The notes beneath the pieces were generated by a model. That model was not told the DNA's origin. It worked only from the letters and a program-made list of their open reading frames with translations, and did not search any database. The position numbers and the translations under genes are program-made. Below are positions 35,018 through 42,339 of a stretch of 64,000 nucleotides of DNA, piece after piece. The number at the start of each line of letters is the position of its first letter. Positions within the stretch are counted from its first letter, which is position 1. The stretch lies in assembly GCA_036824005.1 (NCBI GenBank), contig DAITBA010000001.1:248001-312000 (forward strand), in the 5' to 3' direction. The stretch is from DAITBA01 sp036824005. Lineage in GTDB: Bacteria; Pseudomonadota; Gammaproteobacteria; Burkholderiales; Rhodocyclaceae.

Positions 35018-35296
35018 ATGAGCACCCTGATGATCAAAGACCTCGCCCGTACCGAAGAACTCGACCGCAGCGCCATGGCGCAAGTCAAGGGCGGCACCTT
35101 CTACTTCCCCTGGCTGCCGGTCTACGGCTACGAGTACAGCGCGGTGGAGAACGTCTCCTTTGCCGCCTCCCAGTCCATCGGCCAGGTGCAGAACGTGCTG
35201 AACAACAACGGCAACAATGTTGCCTTCGCCAGCGGCATCAGCTCCTTCGTCACCCCGGTGCAGAGCGCCAGCAACAACATCAACTTCGTGCGCTAA
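35018..35296 (+). CDS. Double-glycine-leader secreted peptide, paralogue 1
   Basis: 92 residues. A 26-residue leader (ELDRSAM then AQVKGG) ends in Gly-Gly, the usual site cut by C39-peptidase ABC exporters. The 66-residue core has no cysteine and is rich in Asn, Gln, Ser and Val (IGQVQNVLNNNGNNVAFASG), suggesting beta-rich or amyloid-like structure rather than a lantibiotic. It has a strong ribosome site (AGGAG, 7-nt spacer). It is paralogous to the next gene. No exporter is found in the window. Function unknown. Confidence 0.8.
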   Translation: MSTLMIKDLARTEELDRSAMAQVKGGTFYFPWLPVYGYEYSAVENVSFAASQSIGQVQNVLNNNGNNVAFASGISSFVTPVQSASNNINFVR

Positions 35297-35306
35297 GCGC
35301 CTCGGC

Positions 35307-35327
35307 GGGGCGGCTGCCGGCCGCCCC
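35307..35327 (+). other. GC-rich hairpin between the two GG-peptide genes
   Basis: GGGGCGGC (35307-35314) pairs with GCCGCCCC (35320-35327) around a 5-nt loop, with no T-run after it. It may stabilise the upstream message or partly attenuate readthrough into the second peptide gene. Confidence 0.5.
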
Positions 35328-35354
35328 GTCGCTCAACCGAGAGGAGAATCCATC

Positions 35355-35618
35355 ATGTCGAGTATCGCCATTCGTGACCTGGCCCCGAGCCGGGAGTTGG
35401 ATGCGGCGGCGCGCGCGGAAATCCGCGGCGGCAATTCCTGGTTGGCGGGTCTGGGCCCGGTGGCCAATGTCAATGTGGCCATCGACCAGGACATCGTTCA
35501 GGTGCAGAACATCGCAGTCAATGCCCTGAACAACGTCGGTGTCATCGGTGCCGGCTTCGTGCTGCCGAGCCTGGCCATCGCCCCGAGCCAGTTCGCCTTC
35601 ACCAGCGTGGCGTTCTGA
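35355..35618 (+). CDS. Double-glycine-leader secreted peptide, paralogue 2
   Basis: 87 residues. The leader is again exactly 26 residues and ends in EIRGG. The 61-residue core shares the IVQVQNI...ALNN segment with the first peptide (IGQVQNV...LNNN) and is Val/Ala/Asn-rich without cysteine. AGGAG lies eight bases ahead of the ATG. Co-transcribed with paralogue 1 and ended by a strong terminator 19 nt downstream. No family name is known to me. Confidence 0.78.
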   Translation: MSSIAIRDLAPSRELDAAARAEIRGGNSWLAGLGPVANVNVAIDQDIVQVQNIAVNALNNVGVIGAGFVLPSLAIAPSQFAFTSVAF

Positions 35619-35636
35619 GTTGCGCGACGTGCAGAA

Positions 35637-35673
35637 ACGGCGACGGCGGCCTGCGGGCCGCCGTCGCCGTTTT
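35637..35673 (+). terminator. Rho-independent terminator of the GG-peptide unit
   Basis: A perfect 15-bp GC-rich stem (35637-35651 with 35656-35670), TGCG loop, and a TTTT run at 35670-35673. The strongest terminator I saw in the window. Confidence 0.9.
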
Positions 35674-35804
35674 GGGGCGAGGCACGCGGCGCTATTCGGG
35701 TCGCACGCTGTCTCGGCATGCCCGCTGGGTCGATCTGATGCGAGCCGGATTCCGCCGATTCATGTCCGGAAGGGGAAACGAAGCTCTCGTGGCCCAGGGT
35801 CGGC

Positions 35805-36278
35805 TCAGTGGCCCGCTGAGGCGCGCGCGTCCTTCCCCTGGAACGCGCTGAAGAACCGCGCAAATATCGATTTGGGACGACGACGATCTGCAATCCACTT
35901 CGCATAGTCCTTGTCGCCGCCTCGGATGTGCTTGACAAGCCAGTCGGTCAGGAAGCGCAGCAAATCCAGGCCGAGAAATTCGCCCGACTTGAGTTTTGCC
36001 TTGGCGCTGGCGACGAAGTTGATGAATTCCTTGTGCTCGGACCGATGATCCCTGAACTTGGGGTAATCCTCGACCCGCATCAGCGCTTCCTCGGCCGTGA
36101 AATGGGCTTGTGTATATCGCTCCAGCTTCTCGAGTATGGCTGCTACTCGTTCGGCGTCGGCACGCGCGACGATTACGTCCCAAAGCTCGTTGATGACTTC
36201 AAGCAGTCCTTGATGTTGATGGTCGATTTCGGGAATTCCCAGTGATAACTGATCCGACCATTGAGCAACCTTGTTCAT
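35805..36278 (-). CDS. Bacteriohemerythrin
   Basis: 157-residue di-iron oxygen-binding protein with the full ligand set: histidine in IDHQHQGL, HFTAEEALM (HxxxE), HRSEHKEF (HxxxH) and HIRGGDKDY (HxxxxD). Single-domain and cytosolic; it probably binds or delivers O2. The start at 36278 (MNKVAQWSDQL) has GGAG upstream. The gap 36279-36502 shows nothing I recognise. Confidence 0.92.
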   Translation of the reverse strand: MNKVAQWSDQLSLGIPEIDHQHQGLLEVINELWDVIVARADAERVAAILEKLERYTQAHFTAEEALMRVEDYPKFRDHRSEHKEFINFVASAKAKLKSGEFLGLDLLRFLTDWLVKHIRGGDKDYAKWIADRRRPKSIFARFFSAFQGKDARASAGH

Positions 36279-36502
36279 TTCCAGTCTCCGGTTTGATGAC
36301 GAGCGTGTGCTGCGTCCAACCTCGCGGTCGCGAGTCCTCTTACTACGGCATGCGCCGCGCAGCCTAGAGGTTCCCGTTCTCGCCATCCCGGACGGATATC
36401 ACACTGAGCACCGGATTCTGTACCGATATCAGCGCGTTACGTGTCCTATTTCACCGCGCGCGCAGTCAGCGGCGCCCGGCCGTGACTTCTTTCCGTGGCC
36501 GA

Positions 36503-37492
36503 TCAGAACACCACCCACCACCCCTCCCGCCTGGCCTGCTCCTTCGTGTAACTGACGCCGTCGACCTTCAGACCCTGGGCATCGAGCAACGTGATGATCC
36601 CGCCGGCATTGCCGAGTTTGACTGGCGCTGCAAGCTTCGCCTTGACCGCTTCGCCCGCGGGCAGGCGCCCGGAAAGTGGGCACTTGTGTTTGTCGCGGTC
36701 GGCGATCTTCCAGCCGCCGAAGTCGATGGTCCTCGGCGTCGGATTGAGCAGGAGCACGGCCTCGGCTTCCGGCTCGCCACCGACCGGATTCACCAGGGCG
36801 GCGACAATGCGCACACGCTTGTCCGGCTCCTCCACGCCTTCGATGGCGTGGCCCGTGGTGTCGTCCGTGTGCCAGGCCTGGGACTGGAAAGCGAGGAAGA
36901 GGGCAACCCACTGGTCCGCCAAGGGAAAGCGCAGAATCAGGCCACCGTCCTGCCATACGCCATCGTCATTGCGATAAGTGGCAATGTTGCCCTGATTCAT
37001 GTGGATATCGTGGATGCCGTTGCCGGGGTTGAACTTGAAGATCTTGTCCGGCTTGCCCTGCTCGGGTCCCCAGCGCTCACCGAAGGCGAACACTCGGGCA
37101 TCCGGCTCATCGATGGCGCGCTTGATGTAATGCTCGATTCGGTCGGACAAATCGTTGTCCGGACCCGGCAAATTGTGGGGCAGCAGCCGCATGTCTGCCC
37201 TGTCGAACAGGTTGCCGCGGATGAAATCCAGCGCCAATCCGCCGGGCTTGGGTGCAAGCGGCGTGAACCCTTCGGCGACATCGCGCAGAGGCGCCAGAAT
37301 GGGATGCCGGAAGCTTTCGTTGATCAGATACAGCAGCTCGGAGGGCGCCTGGTTGGATTTGACGTTGACGGCGATGCGATAGCTCGTCCCGCCACCGCGC
37401 ACGTGCACCTGGTAGTGGGGCGAATCGTCGCTGTCTTCGCGCCGGGCGGCAATAGCTTTTCCGGCAAGTACGCCGTATTTCTTCAGGGGCAT
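36503..37492 (-). CDS. DUF2278 protein with C-terminal lamin-tail-like domain
   Basis: 329 residues. The N-terminal ~220 residues match DUF2278 (PLKKYGVLAGKA, YRIAVNVKS, GNGIHDIHMNQGN). The C-terminal ~100 residues read as a lamin-tail (LTD) immunoglobulin-like fold (EAVLLLNPTPRTIDFGGWKIADRD ... GGIITLLDAQG, abbreviated). No signal peptide, so probably cytosolic. Function unknown; LTD domains often accompany nuclease or surface proteins. GGGAG lies six bases before the chosen ATG; 37498 is an in-frame alternative. Confidence 0.75.
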   Translation of the reverse strand: MPLKKYGVLAGKAIAARREDSDDSPHYQVHVRGGGTSYRIAVNVKSNQAPSELLYLINESFRHPILAPLRDVAEGFTPLAPKPGGLALDFIRGNLFDRADMRLLPHNLPGPDNDLSDRIEHYIKRAIDEPDARVFAFGERWGPEQGKPDKIFKFNPGNGIHDIHMNQGNIATYRNDDGVWQDGGLILRFPLADQWVALFLAFQSQAWHTDDTTGHAIEGVEEPDKRVRIVAALVNPVGGEPEAEAVLLLNPTPRTIDFGGWKIADRDKHKCPLSGRLPAGEAVKAKLAAPVKLGNAGGIITLLDAQGLKVDGVSYTKEQARREGWWVVF

Positions 37493-37653
37493 TTTCATCT
37501 CCCGCGTGCGCCTGCGCGACCACGACGGCGTGCGTCGCGCAGTTTCGTATCATTGAAGGTCAGGGGCAGGGAAAAGGCAAACCGACCGCGCTGTCCGCGG
37601 CCCCGAGGCTCGTCGTAGGTTCCGACAGATTCTCTGGCGTCGGGCGCCCGCGG

Positions 37654-38610
37654 CTAGGCCTTGCCAGGACGAGCACGACGCGTTGCTTTGGCGTCCCCGG
37701 CTCGCGTCCGCCGGTGAAACGATCCGGCGGGTTGCAGCTGCCAAACCTCTTGCAGCACATCCCGGAGCGCCTCGATCAACGGATCGGCAGCGCGCTCCGC
37801 CAGGCAGATGAACCACAGCGCCGTGGTCATGCGCGCCGGCTCCCAGATACACAAGGTACCGGCGGCCTGCCGCTCTAGGGCACGATCTTCGCGCATGAGA
37901 GACAGGCCGACACCGGATTCGACCAGATTGGTAGCCACGCCTTCGTTGTCGGCCTCGACCAGCTTCACCGGCTGCGCACGATGCTTGCCGAACAGCTCAC
38001 CCAGCAGCGGGCTGAAGCTGCTGCTCCGCGGCGGCAGGATCCACGGCATGGCAGCGATGGCATCCCAGTCTGCGTGCAGTACGCGTGGCGCCCACTCGGC
38101 GGGCGCCACGACGCAAACACTCATCTCTCCGAGCCGCAGGCCGGCGACGTTTTCATGGCCGATGTCGCCAACGTAGAAGCTGGCGTCGAGACTGCCATCG
38201 CGCACCTGCTCCATTGCCCCGCCCGTGAACGTGCCGCGCAACTCCAGTTCAAGAAGCGGATAGCGTTCTACGGTGCGCGCCAGGAATTCGCCCAACCGGA
38301 TGAACTGAGGGTCACTCAACGTGCCGATGCGCAGACGGCCGCTCACATGGCCGTGCAGGGCGCGCGCCGCCTGCTTGAGTTCCTCCGCAGCGGCGAGCAC
38401 GCGCTGCGCCTGCTCGATGAGCTGGCGCCCGACCGGCGTCAGCTCCATGCCGCTCGCAGTGCGCTCAAACAGGCGCTGACCCAGCGCCTCCTCGAGCATC
38501 TTGATCTGATGGCTGACTGCCGGCTGGCTCAGATGCAACCGCTCGGCCGCACGCGTCAGCTGCCCGCAGTCGGCAACGGCGATGAAAGCACGTAAGTGAT
38601 TGAGATCCAT
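37654..38610 (-). CDS. LysR-type transcriptional regulator
   Basis: 318 residues. An N-terminal winged helix-turn-helix (MDLNHLRAFIAVADCGQLTRAAERLHLSQPAVSHQIK, shortened here to its key residues LTRAAERLHLSQPAVS) is followed by a periplasmic-binding-protein-like effector domain (LRIGTLSDPQF ... GVGLSLMRED). The effector is unknown. It diverges from the small DUF3563-like gene, which is the natural candidate target together with itself. The last ~30 residues are basic and unusual for the family. Confidence 0.9.
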   Translation of the reverse strand: MDLNHLRAFIAVADCGQLTRAAERLHLSQPAVSHQIKMLEEALGQRLFERTASGMELTPVGRQLIEQAQRVLAAAEELKQAARALHGHVSGRLRIGTLSDPQFIRLGEFLARTVERYPLLELELRGTFTGGAMEQVRDGSLDASFYVGDIGHENVAGLRLGEMSVCVVAPAEWAPRVLHADWDAIAAMPWILPPRSSSFSPLLGELFGKHRAQPVKLVEADNEGVATNLVESGVGLSLMREDRALERQAAGTLCIWEPARMTTALWFICLAERAADPLIEALRDVLQEVWQLQPAGSFHRRTRAGDAKATRRARPGKA

Positions 38611-38794
38611 GATCTATTGCTGCGCATGTCCCGTGCGCGGGGCATGCTGCACTGCATGATTGATCGTATCTGACATTCCGGAAATTGATAACATTTTTCT
38701 GAAAATTTGATTTGATTTTCTCGGCTGAGATACCGATATTGTCATTGTACAAGGCAGCATTGCGACTGCCTAACAGCGATGCGAGGTAACAACC
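38611..38794. promoter_or_regulatory. AT-rich divergent control region between LysR and DUF3563-like genes
   Basis: 184 nt containing an unusually AT-rich stretch (~38680-38760) with TTGATT hexamers upstream of TACCGA/GATATT-like -10 candidates and several T-N11-A patterns expected for LysR proteins. The exact promoter cannot be fixed by eye. Confidence 0.4.
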
Positions 38795-39058
38795 ATGAAT
38801 GCGGTACATGAAATCCGCCCGGCCGGCGAGCCCGCGTGGCTGCTGCGGAAAGAAGACCCGGCGGCGCGCGCGATTTCCGCCGACAAGTCGGGGCTACTGC
38901 GGTACTTCCGGGAATTCGGCGCAGCGATGTGTCGCTTCGTCGATGGAACCGGTGCCAATCAGCGCCAAATCGACAAATACCTGTCCGAGTCGTCGGACCT
39001 GATCGACCTCGAACGTCGAGTCCGGGAGCTCGACCGCAACGGCTGGCGGTTCCGCTGA
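38795..39058 (+). CDS. Small DUF3563-like protein
   Basis: 87 residues, soluble, no signal peptide. The C-terminal YLSESSDLIDLERRVRELDR resembles the conserved region of DUF3563, a short family of unknown function in beta- and alphaproteobacteria. A good ribosome site (GAGG) lies eight bases before the ATG. It diverges from a LysR regulator. Confidence 0.65.
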   Translation: MNAVHEIRPAGEPAWLLRKEDPAARAISADKSGLLRYFREFGAAMCRFVDGTGANQRQIDKYLSESSDLIDLERRVRELDRNGWRFR

Positions 39059-39185
39059 CCCTCAACCCCGAGTTCCGACCGCGCCGGGTGCCCGCCACGC
39101 GGGAACCTCCTCCTCCCTCTGCCGGAAATCGCCCGGCGCGGACTCGGACCCCCGACAGCCCACGTGGTTTCCCACAGGCGCTGCC

Positions 39186-39827
39186 ATGAATTCCACCGCA
39201 CCCGCAGTCGCCCGACGTCTGACCTCAGCCGAGCGCCCGGCAATGCTCAGCCACCTGCTCGCCCTGGATGAGACCGACAGGCGTTCGCGTTTCGGCATCG
39301 CCGTGAGCGACGAATTCGTGCGTGAATACACCGACGCGATCGACTTCCGTAGCGACGCCGTGTTTGGTGTCTACGACACGGAGTTGGCGCTGCTCGGCGT
39401 CGCGCATCTCGCCATCGACGAAGGCGACGCGGAGCTCGGCATATCAGTTCTGCCGTCGGCTCGCGGACGCGGACTTGGCACCGCGTTGCTTGACCGCGCC
39501 CGTCTGCACGCCCGCAACACGCGAATTCGCAGGCTGGGGATGCACTGTCTGAGGGAAAACGCAGCGATGATGCGTTTAGCACGCAGGCAAGACATGCACG
39601 CCATCACCGAGAGCGGCGAAACCGATGCGTGGGTGCAGGTGCCGCCGCCGGATGCCTCCAGCTTTGCTGCCGAGTTCTTGGCCGAGCAGCTTGGCCTGTA
39701 CGACCTCGGCCTGAAGACGCAGGCACTGAACCTGCGCCGTTGGCTGACAAGCTGGACGGCGCAGGGCGTCGTAGGGCGACAGCCCGACACGGGCAAAGCG
39801 CCCGCGCTGCCCGAAATCACTTCTTAA
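39186..39827 (+). CDS. GNAT-family N-acetyltransferase
   Basis: 213 residues. The acetyl-CoA loop is SARGRGLGTALLDRARLHAR, with the preceding beta strands AELGISVLP, as in GNAT enzymes. The C-terminal ~60 residues after the fold are unusual. Substrate unknown. Its end overlaps the convergent asmA end by 11 nt. Confidence 0.8.
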   Translation: MNSTAPAVARRLTSAERPAMLSHLLALDETDRRSRFGIAVSDEFVREYTDAIDFRSDAVFGVYDTELALLGVAHLAIDEGDAELGISVLPSARGRGLGTALLDRARLHARNTRIRRLGMHCLRENAAMMRLARRQDMHAITESGETDAWVQVPPPDASSFAAEFLAEQLGLYDLGLKTQALNLRRWLTSWTAQGVVGRQPDTGKAPALPEITS

Positions 39828-42090
39828 ACAGTCCCTTGAACAATTGCTCCTGAACTTTGTCGCCGCCTTTTTTCTGCAGCAGGTCCTGCGCCTTCTCCTG
39901 CAGTTTCGCTTTCGCCAGTTCCTCGGCCAAGCCGCCCAGTTCCAGCTTGTAGCTGAGCGCATCGAAAGGACCGGTCACCCGTACCGGTACCGTCACGCCT
40001 TTGAGGGTCGCCAGATCCTTGCCCTCCTGGCCGGCGGATGTCCCAACCACGCTGGCCTTGGCCAGATAATTCATCGCGCCGGCACCGATGTCGATGTCAC
40101 CGACACCGCTCAACCGCAGGAAGGGCGACTTCGCGGATAGATCCTCATTGTGGGCAACGCCGTTGGCGATGCGAAAGGACGCCGTCAGCTCGCTGAAGTC
40201 CGTCTTGTCGGTCTGGTTCGCTTTCTGTACCGCATCCTGCTTGGTACTGGTCAGGGCTTTCAGCTCGCGGAAAGACTTGGCGAGGTTGATGCCCTTCAGC
40301 GCACCGTCGCGCAGACTGACATTGCCGCTGCCGGCGAGCGCCTTCTTCATCTGGGTCACGGTCGTTCCTGTAGTGGTCACGTCCAACACCACGTTGCCGC
40401 GGCCCTCGATAAGATCCTTGTCCAGGGCATCCCGCATCAGCGGATTGATCGCCACCCCGGTCAGGTTCTGCTTCAGCGCTATCTGGTTTGCCTGGGCATT
40501 GACGCTCAGCACACCGGTCACGCTGCCTTGGTAGAGATTCGCCGACAGCGGACTGACATCGAGCTTGCCGTCGGCCGCGCGGATATCCAGCTGAACATTG
40601 CTGGCCTTGATGTTGGCGGCCTGGAGTGCGCCGATCTTGACGGAGCCGCTGGCGTTCAACCCCTTCAGCGCCGACAGATCGATGGGTTTCTCCGCCGCGG
40701 GCGTCGCGGATCCGCCCGCTGTGTGACCACCACCCTTCGCCGTCACCGGTTTCGGTGGCAGGTACTTGTCCACGTTGATGCGATCGATGTCGATGTCGAA
40801 CCCGAGCGCCAGCGGACTGAACTTCGGCACGCTCAACTTGGCGCGGATGCTGCTCTCGTCGAAGCGGGTCGCCAGCTCCCCGGCCGCCGACTGTTTGCCC
40901 CAATCGGCGCGCAGATTGCCGTTCAGCGGCAGTTTGGCGCTCTTCATCGGCATGGCCGGATGGGTGACGTTCAGCTCGCCGGCAAGCTGCGCCAGTTCCA
41001 CCGTCTGTCCGGTGATGCTGGCCGCCACAGGCGAGCTCAGGACGGCGTTCAGCGCGGTATCGCCCTGCTTTGCATCCAGATCGAGGGCCAGCTTGGCGAC
41101 CTTCAGCGCCTCGGAAGATCCCTCGACGCCGGATAGCGTCAGCTTCGCGCCCACACTGCGCGTGACACCCACCAGCTTCACGGCGGCAGCGACCGCATCG
41201 CCGCCCGCCTTCCCGGCACTTACGGCCAGTCTCGGTGCTGCCAGACGCAGGTCGAAATCGTCGTCGCCATGCCTGCCCTTGGCGCCGAACTCCAGCTTGT
41301 CCACCTCGACCGCGCCTGAGGCAGACTGCAGCGCCAGCTTTGCCGCGTCAAGCGTGACCTCCAGTCCCTTGATGCCGGCGGCATCCCCTTTGGCTGTGCC
41401 GCGCAGCTTGTCGAAGGCGAACTGCTTCTGTAGCAGGTCGTATCGGTAGGCGGCGACGAGTTGCACCTGGGCATCCAGCGCCGGCTTTTCGCCGGCAAGC
41501 CGGGCGGAAAGATCGAGCGCCCCGTCGGCCAGCAGACCGAGTCGCCCCGTGTCCAGATTGAACTGCGACACGCTCAGCACCTGGCCGGTCTGCTCGTCCC
41601 GGTAGCTGACCTGCGCATTGACCAGCTTGACGCCGGCGACGGCAAACTGGATCGGCGTCGTGTCTGCCGTTTCCTGAGCTTGCTTCTTTTCCTCTTTCGC
41701 CAGCAAGTCGTCGAAGTTGAACCGGCCGTTCCTATCGCGTATGACGTTAGCCTTGACACCGGATAGTTCGACGCGATCGATGACGACCTGCTTCTTCAGC
41801 AACGGCAACACCTCCAGAGACACCCGTGCCGCATCCAGGGCTGCGAACTCCTTGTCGCTATTGAATTCGCTCAGGCTGGCCTTGCCCAGCTTGACACCGA
41901 TGCTGGGCCAGAACGACAGCGACACGTCGCCCGCTAGCTCGAGGGTGCGCTGCTTCTTCTCCTTGACGACGCGCGTTACCTCGCTCTTGAGCTTATTGGC
42001 ATCGAAGGTGGCCGCGACGAACGCGGCCACTGCCACCATCACGGCAACGATGCCGCCGAGGACAAACGCGACGACCTTGAGCACTTTCAT
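39817..42090 (-). CDS. asmA: AsmA family protein
   Basis: 757 residues, inner-membrane anchored by one N-terminal helix (~4-26, VVAFVLGGIVAVMVAVAAFVA... shortened) with a large periplasmic beta-rich part. The start (FDANKLKSEVTRVV) and C-terminal repeats (GRGNVVLDVTTTG, GSGNVSLRDGALKGINLAK) are AsmA hallmarks. AsmA-like proteins are bridge-like lipid-transfer or envelope-assembly factors. Start at 42090 (MKVLKVV) preferred over 42114. The 249-nt gap 42091-42339 shows only a weak TACAAT-like element. Confidence 0.9.
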   Translation of the reverse strand: MKVLKVVAFVLGGIVAVMVAVAAFVAATFDANKLKSEVTRVVKEKKQRTLELAGDVSLSFWPSIGVKLGKASLSEFNSDKEFAALDAARVSLEVLPLLKKQVVIDRVELSGVKANVIRDRNGRFNFDDLLAKEEKKQAQETADTTPIQFAVAGVKLVNAQVSYRDEQTGQVLSVSQFNLDTGRLGLLADGALDLSARLAGEKPALDAQVQLVAAYRYDLLQKQFAFDKLRGTAKGDAAGIKGLEVTLDAAKLALQSASGAVEVDKLEFGAKGRHGDDDFDLRLAAPRLAVSAGKAGGDAVAAAVKLVGVTRSVGAKLTLSGVEGSSEALKVAKLALDLDAKQGDTALNAVLSSPVAASITGQTVELAQLAGELNVTHPAMPMKSAKLPLNGNLRADWGKQSAAGELATRFDESSIRAKLSVPKFSPLALGFDIDIDRINVDKYLPPKPVTAKGGGHTAGGSATPAAEKPIDLSALKGLNASGSVKIGALQAANIKASNVQLDIRAADGKLDVSPLSANLYQGSVTGVLSVNAQANQIALKQNLTGVAINPLMRDALDKDLIEGRGNVVLDVTTTGTTVTQMKKALAGSGNVSLRDGALKGINLAKSFRELKALTSTKQDAVQKANQTDKTDFSELTASFRIANGVAHNEDLSAKSPFLRLSGVGDIDIGAGAMNYLAKASVVGTSAGQEGKDLATLKGVTVPVRVTGPFDALSYKLELGGLAEELAKAKLQEKAQDLLQKKGGDKVQEQLFKGLFKK

Positions 42091-42339
42091 GGCTGGATCT
42101 CTCGTTGGCAACAATCCCTGCGCGACAGCCGGCCGCCCCGGTGCTTGTCAACAATCCCGACAACGGCTGACGATCGAATTGTCATCGTCCTGGAGAGCAA
42201 CGGTCGCACGGCCATTGTAATCCCCACCGCCGGCGTCGCCGGTCCGGCACCAGTGTGTGCGCGCGGACTGTAACAGATATTCATACTTGGCGCCGCCGCG
42301 CCTGACTGTGGCCAGCGCGGGCCAGCGACCGGGCACGCG

